DNA from: Chryseobacterium aquaeductus
GTDB taxonomy: Bacteria; Bacteroidota; Bacteroidia; Flavobacteriales; Weeksellaceae
NCBI RefSeq assembly: GCF_905175375.1
Contig: NZ_CAJIMS010000001.1
Location: 2,666,001 to 2,730,000, forward strand
Direction of reading: 5' to 3'
DNA: 64,000 bases
Shown: positions 52,333 to 59,656 of the stretch, one piece after another
Numbering within the stretch: position 1 is the stretch's first letter
Layout: each line of letters opens with the position of its first letter
Notes under the pieces: generated by a model
Seen by the model: only the letters and a program-made list of their open reading frames with translations
What the model was told of the DNA's origin: nothing
Databases searched by the model: none
Translations under genes and position numbers: made by a program

Positions 52333-53249
52333 CAGGTTTTTTGTTTTTCATTTATTTCTTTTGTCCAATACTCGTATGTGTTTCTTTCAATATATCTTTT
52401 GGCTATAAGTTCGTTCAGTTTGTTTTTCATTTGGTGAAGTAATCCACAATCTATTTCTTGGTTTTCAAAAAAGTAAAACATATCATCTAATAATATAATT
52501 GAAATTGAGATTGGTAATAGAACAAATAAATAACCGAAAAAATAATTGTCATCCAGTAAATTTCCATTTATATCTCCTCTTGAAAAGACTTTTGCTAAAA
52601 TTTCTAATTCATCATTGCTCCACAAAGGCAAATCAAGTTTTAAATATTGAAAATCTGAATTATTAAATGTCTTTAATATACTAATTGCATTGTCTTGGAT
52701 ACCATCAATTTCATCAAAAGCTTGCATAGATTTGGTTAATGATAAAATTTCATTCTTTAACTCATTTACTTTTAGTACTATTCTATTATTTTCTACTGAT
52801 TTTTCTCTAGTTTCATAGATTTTTAAGCATTGGGAATGATAATAAGGTATTTCGTTATATTTATTTTTTTCAATCCAATTTATTATAGAATCTAAAAGTT
52901 CAATTGGTTTTGAGTTTCCTTTTAATATTACATCGGAAGCATTTTCTAGTATATCTAATCTTTCGTCTTCATTTTTAAGATTAGCCAATAGATATGTTAA
53001 AATATAACTTTGTTTATTAAATGTAATTTCATCAAAATACCCATAAATAAAACAATCAATTAAAATTTCTACATATTCGATATCCCAATTAAGAAGTTCC
53101 TTTTCTAAATCTATTAAATCGTTATTGGTAAAGTTTTTGAAAATTTTAATAACATCAATATTCCCACTAAAATACCAATAGTCGCTATCAACATCCTTAT
53201 TTTGTGTTATAAATTTGTGTAAAGATTTTATTTGAAAATTTTCGGTCAT
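52326..53249 (-). CDS. Cassette gene, unknown function, with internal duplication
   Basis: 307 residues from ATG 53249; an upstream in-frame start at 53309 would run through the boundary box and is rejected. The product is acidic, AT-rich in codon use, and has no signal peptide. Two segments resemble each other: about 34-105 (IFKNFTNNDLIDLEKELLNW) and about 193-263 (ILKTFNNSDFQYLKLDLPLW). This suggests a duplicated helical domain. The last residues and stop (TCC, TAA) are encoded by the boundary repeat. It might be an immunity-type protein, but no family is recognised. Confidence 0.65.
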   Translation of the reverse strand: MTENFQIKSLHKFITQNKDVDSDYWYFSGNIDVIKIFKNFTNNDLIDLEKELLNWDIEYVEILIDCFIYGYFDEITFNKQSYILTYLLANLKNEDERLDILENASDVILKGNSKPIELLDSIINWIEKNKYNEIPYYHSQCLKIYETREKSVENNRIVLKVNELKNEILSLTKSMQAFDEIDGIQDNAISILKTFNNSDFQYLKLDLPLWSNDELEILAKVFSRGDINGNLLDDNYFFGYLFVLLPISISIILLDDMFYFFENQEIDCGLLHQMKNKLNELIAKRYIERNTYEYWTKEINEKQKTCC

Positions 53250-53277
53250 TCTTATGCGATATTTTTGGGTAAACTTG

Positions 53278-53350
53278 CTGCTAACTATTGGATTCACGCA
53301 TTTTACCAATCCAAACTAATTACGCTAAAAATAAATAAATATTCAATCAA
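53278..53350 (-). repeat. Cassette right-end repeat, copy 2
   Basis: CTGCTAAC (53278-53285), then TTCACGCATT, CAATCCAAACT and ATTCAATC, in the same order as at 47536-47610. Confidence 0.65.
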
Positions 53351-53394
53351 AAACAATTTCTTTCAAACCCAAATGAAAAATAATTCAAATAAAT

Positions 53395-53424
53395 GATAAA
53401 AACCCTGGCTTAAAGCCAAGGTTC
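53395..53424 (-). terminator. Hairpin, probable terminator on the minus strand
   Basis: AACCCTGGCT and AGCCAAGGTT form the stem; on the minus strand GGTTTTTATC follows. It lies 20-odd bases past the stop of the gene remnant at 53443. Confidence 0.55.
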
Positions 53425-53442
53425 TAAAATATGTAACAATTT

Positions 53443-53532
53443 TTATTTTTTCTCAATCTTTACCAACCCTTGTCTGATTTCTAAATAAAGATTTCCTTTT
53501 TCGTCAAATGTCATTGTTGATATGGTACATCT
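53443..53532 (-). pseudogene. Gene remnant, C-terminal fragment (propeller-like)
   Basis: A short minus-strand frame ends in TMTFDEKGNLYLEIRQGL and VKIEKK, then TAA at 53443-53445. It looks like the last blade of an NHL/SMP-30-type beta-propeller protein. It is cut by a stop upstream at 53533-53535, and no start with a leader is evident. It is probably the tail of a decayed gene, displaced near the edge of the cassette region. Confidence 0.35.
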
Positions 53533-53627
53533 TTAATTATTTAAAAATTAGAATTACATCATAGAAAATTAATTTCTTAGTTTAAGTTTGGAAGATGATA
53601 AAATGAAATTTATAGTTCTGATCTAAT

Positions 53628-54338
53628 TTATTTGTTAATGGTCTCCAATCTCTCAATCAAATTACCTTTCACCACTGTAAAAGTATAATCCTTTGCTTCA
53701 GCAAACGAAATCTCATATTTCCTTTCAATATTTCTTAAATCTTCCGGGAATTTTTCGAGAAGACTTTCATAAAAACGATCCAGAAAATCTTTTGAAGGCA
53801 TTTCGTATTTTATCTTCAGCTGAAAACGTCTGATGATTGCAGTGTCAATGATTTCTGCGTGATTGGTGGCGCAGAGTAAAAGCGCATTCTCGGGATAATA
53901 ATCGATCAACTGAATCAAAGTGTTCACCAATCTTCTCATTTCGCCCACATCTTTATCATCGCTTCCACGAGCTTTGCCGATTTGATCGAGCTCGTCAAGA
54001 AATAATACCGATCTTTCTCTTGCAGCTTTATCGAAAATCATTTTAATGTTTTGTGACGTTTCACCAATTCTTGAGGAAACGATATTACTTAGGTTAAGAA
54101 TGATGATATTTTTACCCAAAGCATTCGCAATCGCCTTTGCCGTCATGGTTTTTCCGCAGCCTGAACTTCCTTCCAGAAGAATTTTGTTATTGACGGGAAG
54201 TCCGTATTCCATCAGTTCTTTGGCGTAGGTTTGTTCTTTAATGAGCTGTACAAACTGCTCTTTATTATGTGGTTCAAGGAAAACATCATCGAGTGTTACT
54301 TCTTCTTTATCCTGAATGATGAGGTTGTACAGATTCAT
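53628..54338 (-). CDS. AAA+ family ATPase
   Basis: 236 residues, a single ATPase module of the AAA class (FtsH/Cdc48-like fold). Walker A GSSGCGKT (about 57-64), Walker B VLFLDELD (about 112-119), sensor-1 ATNHAE and an arginine-finger-like IIRRF are present. There is no protease, helicase or substrate-binding domain, and about 45 residues precede the Walker A. It may remodel proteins with a partner encoded elsewhere. It follows the MepB gene on the same strand with 144 bases between. Confidence 0.8.
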   Translation of the reverse strand: MNLYNLIIQDKEEVTLDDVFLEPHNKEQFVQLIKEQTYAKELMEYGLPVNNKILLEGSSGCGKTMTAKAIANALGKNIIILNLSNIVSSRIGETSQNIKMIFDKAARERSVLFLDELDQIGKARGSDDKDVGEMRRLVNTLIQLIDYYPENALLLCATNHAEIIDTAIIRRFQLKIKYEMPSKDFLDRFYESLLEKFPEDLRNIERKYEISFAEAKDYTFTVVKGNLIERLETINK

Positions 54339-54349
54339 TTTTTAGCTTT

Positions 54350-54560
54350 GTTTAAACTTTTGTCGCACAAAGATAATTCTTTAGAGTATTCTGGTTGATA
54401 GAGTTTCATGAATAACGTTGCTTCGAGCAGATTTCGAAAAAAATCGGATCGAGAAGTTTTCGATGTATCAGTCGTCTTTTGATCACAGGTTCTCGATACA
54501 TTTTTCTTTGCTTTGCTCCGAAAAACACGCGAACTGACAAAGCTTGTCAAGAAAATCTTC
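54350..54560. repeat. REP-like sequence overlapping the 3' end of mepB-like gene
   Basis: Inverted pieces (CGAGAAGTTTTCGATGTATC near 54440 and TCTCGATACATTTT near 54491), followed by TTTGCTTTGCTCCGAAAAACACGCGAACTGACA, form a repeat-like block. It supplies the last residues of the neighbouring gene (KEKCIENL). Confidence 0.4.
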
Positions 54561-55013
54561 ATCCGAAAAATCAATAAAGAAATCTTTCTGCCAATTTTGA
54601 GTTTTTGAGGCTTGTTTATTTTCGGGAGAATCCCAGTTCGGATAAACTCTGAATCCTCTCTTTCCCTCTTTGGAAGACGTTGTCAGAATTTGTTTTTGAG
54701 ATAAGATATTTTTAGGAAAAAAGAAAAATCCGGATTTCTCATTACATTTGCAAAAGATCATGTAGAAATCAAAAGGATCTTCGGATGTGAAAGGTTCGGT
54801 TTGTTTGCTTTTAGGATTTCTTTTCCATAAAGTTAAAAATTGTCCGATTTTCTTGGGAGTGATTTTAGCCTTTCTGAATTTAATGTTGAAATGATTGAGT
54901 TGGAATTGATGACCAAAATATTCATCACATTCAGAATCTGGCTGAAGATGGGAAATGATTAAGTTAAGCTTAGAAAAAACTGAATTTTGAAGTTGCTCGA
55001 ATTCTGTAATCAT
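54483..55013 (-). CDS. MepB family protein
   Basis: 176 residues. Matches the MepB family seen in Firmicutes next to the MepA efflux pump and in many Bacteroidota: YFGHQFQLNHFNIKFRKAKITPKKIGQF, LWKRN and GKRGFRVYP with a following WDSPENKQA segment. Molecular function is unknown. There is no MepA transporter or MarR regulator in this window. The final residues lie inside a REP-like sequence, so the C-terminus has probably been altered by repeat insertion. Confidence 0.8.
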   Translation of the reverse strand: MITEFEQLQNSVFSKLNLIISHLQPDSECDEYFGHQFQLNHFNIKFRKAKITPKKIGQFLTLWKRNPKSKQTEPFTSEDPFDFYMIFCKCNEKSGFFFFPKNILSQKQILTTSSKEGKRGFRVYPNWDSPENKQASKTQNWQKDFFIDFSDEDFLDKLCQFACFSEQSKEKCIENL

Positions 55014-55138
55014 TTTATTATGTTTTTTTGCGCTGCTTTACTCTTATTGAGCAAAACAGCGGGCAGTCGATTTGACTGCAAACATAAATAATATTAACTG
55101 ATAAATTTGTTAAATAAGAAGGTTTATTTATTTTCTGA

Positions 55139-55219
55139 TTAGTTGTTTTCTTTTTTCACTGTTGCGATATAAGAAGAAACTAAAACTGCACATGTTGCTA
55201 CTCCGACGATTGCTATCAT
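55139..55219 (-). CDS. Possible 26-aa hydrophobic miniprotein
   Basis: A 26-codon frame: MIAIVGVATCAVLVSSYIAT then VKKENN and TAA. It has the look of a single membrane helix with a charged C-terminal end. The AT-rich leader before it lacks a clear ribosome-binding site. It is too short to be sure. Confidence 0.3.
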   Translation of the reverse strand: MIAIVGVATCAVLVSSYIATVKKENN

Positions 55220-55636
55220 AATTTTTGAATTTTTATTTATATTAATATTTATTGCGAATTCTATAATGCAATATTACGGCTTTCAATTGTAATGTCAAAT
55301 AAAAATATTATGATGTATATCAGTGTTTTGGGTTGTTGTGAGTGGGTTTTTAGGTGATTTTAAGATTGTTGTTTTGCCTGGTGGAATTGTTGATTTGTTT
55401 GTATTTTTATTATCTAATTCATAAAAAATTGTGAATCTGTTAATGTTTTTATATTTGTTGTTTTCAGGTTGACAATATCAAGGAAATAAAATGTATAGCA
55501 TATTAAATCTTTGAAACATTAAAAAAAGCCATTTTTTTAGATCAGATTTCTTCGGCTTAACTGTCGTTTTACAGGTTGATTTTACGAAAACCCGCATTTA
55601 TGCAAGAGTTGATTTGTCTATAATTTGGTTTAAATT
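55220..55636. other. Intergenic region without a recognisable gene
   Basis: About 400 bases between the miniprotein and the end of the glycosylase gene. It is AT-rich with scattered short runs; no hairpin, repeat family or credible open frame was recognised. Confidence 0.5.
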
Positions 55637-56368
55637 TTAATAGAGTTTCTGATCTTTCTCGCAGAAAAAACTTGTTCTTTTACTTTTTCCGGTTTCTTTT
55701 TTGATGACTTCTGCTCCACAAATCGGACAGTTTTTTTGGTGATAAATCTGGAAATGTTTATTTAAAACATTCGCTTTTTTCCATTTTTTAAAATCGAAAC
55801 CGTAATTTCTTGCTTCTGCGATAATTTCTTTTAATTTTTTGGGAGGTAAATTTCCGATCATACTTTCCGGATGAATGCCAACTCTGAATAATGCTTCATT
55901 TTTAATAATATTCCCAACACCTGAGAAAATATCCTGATTCATCAATGCATCACAGATCATCATTTTTAGAGTTTCTTTTAAAGTCTTTTCAGTTTTTTCA
56001 GGATTCCATTTCTCACTCATGATATCTGCTTCCCAGTCGATTTTATTTAGAAAACTTTCATCAATGACCTTTACAACACAAGTGTAAAAATACATTCCGC
56101 CATCTTTAAAGGTTAATCCTAATTTCAGCGTGTCAATATCCTTCCTGTTATATAAACTGTAAGAACCGAACATCATCAGGTGAATTTTAAAAATAATTGT
56201 ATCGAAAATAAGAAACGTCTGCTTCCCGAAAATTTTTATATCACGCAGAATTTCTCCTTTAATTTTGGAGTTCTCAGGAACTTCGCTTCCACTCACTTTA
56301 ATTACTTTTTCACCTACAAATTTTTGCAGATCTTCTTTCATCAGAACGATTGTTGGACCTTCAGGCAT
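55637..56368 (-). CDS. Formamidopyrimidine-DNA glycosylase/endonuclease VIII family protein
   Basis: 243 residues; base-excision repair glycosylase/AP lyase fold. The mature N-terminus PEGP with the catalytic proline and glutamate is intact. A lysine in the FGKQTF strand fits the conserved active-site lysine, and the helix-two-turn-helix (GVGNIIKNEALFRVGIHPES) is clear. The C-terminal zinc finger has CPIC and then CEKDQ, so the fourth cysteine is replaced by aspartate. It starts 67 bases from dgt on the opposite strand, so the two nucleotide-quality genes may share control. Confidence 0.85.
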   Translation of the reverse strand: MPEGPTIVLMKEDLQKFVGEKVIKVSGSEVPENSKIKGEILRDIKIFGKQTFLIFDTIIFKIHLMMFGSYSLYNRKDIDTLKLGLTFKDGGMYFYTCVVKVIDESFLNKIDWEADIMSEKWNPEKTEKTLKETLKMMICDALMNQDIFSGVGNIIKNEALFRVGIHPESMIGNLPPKKLKEIIAEARNYGFDFKKWKKANVLNKHFQIYHQKNCPICGAEVIKKETGKSKRTSFFCEKDQKLY

Positions 56369-56435
56369 ACTATTGTTTTCAAGAAAAACTCAAATATTAT
56401 TCCTTTAAAAGTAAAATTTGAATTAATTTTGAAAA

Positions 56436-57794
56436 ATGATGAATTTAAACCAGATTTACAGCAGCCGGAGAACAGGAAATAATCCGAATACGGTGGCTTC
56501 GCGTACAGATTTTCAAAGAGATTTTGACAGAATTATCTTTTCATCAGCTTTCAGAAGACTTCAGAACAAAACTCAGGTTTTTCCTTTGCCGGGAAGTGTT
56601 TTTGTGCACAACCGTTTGACGCATTCGCTCGAAGTTTCATCTGTGGGAAGAAGTTTGGGAAGTATCATTGGCGAATTTATTTTTGAAAACCGCAAAAGCG
56701 ATCTTACGGAAGATTCTAAAAATTTTTATCAGCATAATTTAGGGAACGTCATTGCGGCAGCTTGTCTTTGTCATGATGTTGGAAATCCGGCTTTCGGACA
56801 TTCAGGTGAAGATGCCATTGCGAGTTATTTTGATCAAAACGAAAAAGATTTAAAACCAAAATTTTCAGAAAAAGAGTGGGCAGATTTGGTGAATTTTGAG
56901 GGAAATGCCAATGCAATCCGTGTTCTTACCCATCAACAGCAAGGGAAAGATCTTGGTGGCGCCCAGCTTACATTTTCTACCTTGGCGAGTATTGCAAAAT
57001 ATCCTTGCGAAGCCGTTGCAAGACAAAAAGGAATTATCCATAGAAAGAAATTTGGTTTTTTTCAAAACGAAAAAGAAACGTTCCTCGAAATTGCAAAAGC
57101 AAGCCATTTAATCTCAGAAAGCGAAGAACCTTATGTTTTTAAACGTCATCCTTTCGTATGGCTGGTAGAAGCTGCTGACGATATTTGCTACAATATCATT
57201 GATATGGAAGATGCGCACCGATTGGGAATTGTATCTACCGCTGATTGTCAGAATTTGTTTTTTGAACTGGTAAAATCTGAAACCGATGATGTAGACAGAG
57301 TAAAAAGAAAACTAGATTCTATCAGTAATGATAACGAGAGAATTTCCTATTTGCGAGCGAAGGTAATCAACGCTTTAATCAACAAATCGCTGGAAATTTA
57401 CAAACAGAATTTCGACAAAATTTTATCAGGAAATTTAGATAAAGCTCTTCTTGATATTTACAGAGATGAAAATAAATCATTGAAAGACATTGAAAGTTTT
57501 TCTATTGAGAAAATCTATAATCACAAAGCGGTTGTAGAGATTGAAAATGCAGGTTATAATGTAATGTATGAACTTTTGGATCATTTTATTCCGTCTGTTT
57601 TGAAATCTAAGGATGAGAGAAAATCTTATGATAAAATGGCTCTCAAATTACTTCCTCAACAGTTTGTGTATGAAGATGGATCAGATTATCAAAAAACTTT
57701 AGGGGTGATTGATTTTGTTTCCGGGATGACCGATAACTACGCAACCGACTTATACAGAAAAATAAAAGGAATTGATATTGGGATGACGATGTAA
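56436..57794 (+). CDS. dgt: Deoxyguanosinetriphosphate triphosphohydrolase (dGTPase)
   Basis: 452 residues of the HD-domain dNTPase family, which hydrolyses dGTP or other dNTPs to the nucleoside and tripolyphosphate. HD-site motifs are present: RLTHSLEVSSVGRSLG, CLCHDVGNPAFGHSGEDAI and AADDICYNIIDMEDAHRLG. N-terminal SRTDFQRDFDRIIFSSAFRRLQNKTQVFPL is typical. The start may be ATG 56436 or the adjacent in-frame ATG 56439. Confidence 0.93.
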   Translation: MMNLNQIYSSRRTGNNPNTVASRTDFQRDFDRIIFSSAFRRLQNKTQVFPLPGSVFVHNRLTHSLEVSSVGRSLGSIIGEFIFENRKSDLTEDSKNFYQHNLGNVIAAACLCHDVGNPAFGHSGEDAIASYFDQNEKDLKPKFSEKEWADLVNFEGNANAIRVLTHQQQGKDLGGAQLTFSTLASIAKYPCEAVARQKGIIHRKKFGFFQNEKETFLEIAKASHLISESEEPYVFKRHPFVWLVEAADDICYNIIDMEDAHRLGIVSTADCQNLFFELVKSETDDVDRVKRKLDSISNDNERISYLRAKVINALINKSLEIYKQNFDKILSGNLDKALLDIYRDENKSLKDIESFSIEKIYNHKAVVEIENAGYNVMYELLDHFIPSVLKSKDERKSYDKMALKLLPQQFVYEDGSDYQKTLGVIDFVSGMTDNYATDLYRKIKGIDIGMTM

Positions 57795-57861
57795 TTTGCT
57801 AGATTACTTGTATTTATCATCAAAAAATTGTACCTTATCACCTAAATATAAAAAAAACAAT

Positions 57862-58803
57862 ATGGTGTATTTAGGTATTTTGGTCTTTTTTGGACTTGTC
57901 ACATTATTCGCATCTTTTTTCACGGTAAAGCAAGAATCTGCAGCTGTTGTAGAAAGATTAGGTAAGTTTTTAAAGGTAAGCCACGCAGGTTTGCATTTGA
58001 AAATTCCGTTTTTAGATCAGATTTCAAAACGTCTGAATCTTAGAATTCAGCAGTTGGATGTTATTATCGATACAAAAACATTGGATAATGTTTTTATTAA
58101 AATGAAAGTTTCCGTTCAGTATCAGGTGATCAGGGAAAATGTGAAAGACGCTTATTATCGTTTAGAAAACCCTGAAAATCAGATTACTTCTTACGTTTTT
58201 GATGTGGTACGTGCAGAAGTTCCAAAGACGAAATTGGATGATGTTTTCGTAAGAAAGGATGATATTGCGGTCGCAGTAAAAAGTGAATTGCAAGAGGCGA
58301 TGCAAAGTTATGGTTATGATATTATCAAAGCTTTGGTAACGGATATTGATCCTGATGAACAGGTGAAACACGCCATGAACAGAATCAACGCTGCAGAACG
58401 TGAAAAAACTGCCGCAGAATATGAGTCTGAAGCGCAAAGAATAAGAATCGTTGCCGTAGCAAAAGCTGAAGCTGAATCTAAAAAATTACAAGGTCAGGGT
58501 ATCGCAGATCAACGTAGAGAGATTGCAAAAGGCCTAGAAGAATCTGTAAAAATGCTGAATGCTGCCAACATCAACGCGCAGGAAGCTTCTGCTTTGATCG
58601 TTGTTACACAGCATTATGACACATTAAATTCTATTGGTGCCAACAACAGAAGTAATTTGGTTTTACTTCCCAATTCTCCGACAGCAGCAAGTTCGATGTT
58701 AAATGATCTTGTGGTTTCAATGGCTGCAACGCAGAAAATGGATGAGCTAAGTACTGCTAACTATCCGAAACCACCGAAAGACTTTGGACATTCTGGTCAC
58801 TAA
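57862..58803 (+). CDS. SPFH (stomatin/prohibitin/HflK-like) domain membrane protein
   Basis: 313 residues. N-terminal membrane helix (about 2-22), then an SPFH/band-7 domain (about 25-200; VKQESAAVVERLGKF, GLHLKIPFLDQISKRLNLR, DVFVRKDDIAVAVKSELQEAM) and a C-terminal coiled coil (about 190-240). Members form membrane rings that scaffold or control proteases. The frame extends back to 57796, but ATG 57862 starts the membrane helix. It lies 67 bases after dgt. Confidence 0.9.
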   Translation: MVYLGILVFFGLVTLFASFFTVKQESAAVVERLGKFLKVSHAGLHLKIPFLDQISKRLNLRIQQLDVIIDTKTLDNVFIKMKVSVQYQVIRENVKDAYYRLENPENQITSYVFDVVRAEVPKTKLDDVFVRKDDIAVAVKSELQEAMQSYGYDIIKALVTDIDPDEQVKHAMNRINAAEREKTAAEYESEAQRIRIVAVAKAEAESKKLQGQGIADQRREIAKGLEESVKMLNAANINAQEASALIVVTQHYDTLNSIGANNRSNLVLLPNSPTAASSMLNDLVVSMAATQKMDELSTANYPKPPKDFGHSGH

Positions 58804-58807
58804 TAAA

Positions 58808-58852
58808 ATAAAAATCCTCTCAGCATCAATTTTCTGAGAGGATTTTTTTTAT
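58808..58852. terminator. Bidirectional terminator
   Basis: AAATCCTCTCAG and CTGAGAGGATTT pair around CATCAATTTT. An A run lies on the left and a T run on the right. It serves the SPFH gene and the convergent DUF4377 gene. Confidence 0.88.
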
Positions 58853-59196
58853 TTCTTAGTTTTAGAAACCTGTTGTACTAAAGAATATCGGATTGATGAA
58901 CCGTCTGCGGGAGGATTGGTGATTTTTTCGGTCTTTAATTTTAGTACATATTCAAATCCCGGTTCGTAAATAAATCCTTCTATGTTGCTGTACAAATTTC
59001 CCCAACTGTCAGATTCTTTTTCTTTTATTTGGAGGCATTTCATTGGTGCAACTCCTGTACAATCTACTGTTTGTGATGCAACTATAAACATTTTTTCATC
59101 TGCTGATGCAGAATTTGCCATAGGTTTGCACTGAGTTGTTGTCAATATTACTGCCAACGGAAAAATTACGGTTAAAATCTTGAGAATATTTTTCAT
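58849..59196 (-). CDS. DUF4377 domain lipoprotein
   Basis: 115 residues. Lipoprotein-type signal with Cys23 (AVILTTTQCKP). A compact DUF4377 domain (about 36-112) shows MFIVASQTVDCTGVAPMKCLQI, DSWGNLYSNIEGFIYEPG and NPPADGSSIRYSLV. The family is often found next to META/HslJ stress lipoproteins; its function is unknown. Two internal cysteines may form a disulfide. Confidence 0.85.
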   Translation of the reverse strand: MKNILKILTVIFPLAVILTTTQCKPMANSASADEKMFIVASQTVDCTGVAPMKCLQIKEKESDSWGNLYSNIEGFIYEPGFEYVLKLKTEKITNPPADGSSIRYSLVQQVSKTKK

Positions 59197-59221
59197 AGTA
59201 TGAATTTAGTGATAATCAAAG

Positions 59222-59545
59222 TTAAGCCTTTTCTTTAGTTTTAAATTTTTGTTTTCCGATCAACAATTCGAAAAACATTTTAAAATCAGACATTAAAGAC
59301 CAAAGCGGATATTTGAAAGTTGCAGGCTTATTTCGTTCGATAAATGCGTGACTGAGCCATGCGAAACCATATCCGAATATCGGTATGTACCAAAGGAATC
59401 TTTCTTTTCCGGTGTAAATTACAAACCCGATCACGAAAAATACAAATATAATTCCAAGAAAGTGAAAAATTCTTGTTCCCAATTTCTTGTGTTCATCAAG
59501 ATAAAACTCGTAGAACTCTTTGAAGGTTTTTATTCTTCCAGACAT
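59222..59545 (-). CDS. Mpo1-like (DUF962) membrane protein
   Basis: 107 residues with two to three membrane segments and the DUF962 pattern FKEFYEFYLDEHKKLGTRIFHFLG and GYGFAWLSHAFIERNKPATFKYPLWSLMSD. The yeast homologue Mpo1 is an iron-dependent 2-hydroxy fatty acid dioxygenase, and the conserved histidines (EH, HFLG, HAFIE) are present here. The bacterial role is inferred only. Confidence 0.85.
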   Translation of the reverse strand: MSGRIKTFKEFYEFYLDEHKKLGTRIFHFLGIIFVFFVIGFVIYTGKERFLWYIPIFGYGFAWLSHAFIERNKPATFKYPLWSLMSDFKMFFELLIGKQKFKTKEKA

Positions 59546-59612
59546 GGCGATACAGTTTAAAGTTCTAAAAAAACTTTAGCAATAATTTCGCCAATTTTTA
59601 TTAATTTAAAAA

Positions 59613-59650
59613 AGAAAAAGGCAAATCTGTAGAATTACATTTTGCCTTTA
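59613..59650 (-). terminator. Terminator of amino-acid permease (minus strand)
   Basis: AAAGGCAAA and TTTTGCCTTT pair; on the minus strand the stem is followed by TTTTTCTTTTTT. Confidence 0.75.
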
Positions 59651-59656
59651 TTATTT

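Noticed and set aside
54335..54574. Minus-strand frame overlapping the end of MepB
   Set aside because: Runs through REP-like sequence and overlaps the MepB gene in another frame.
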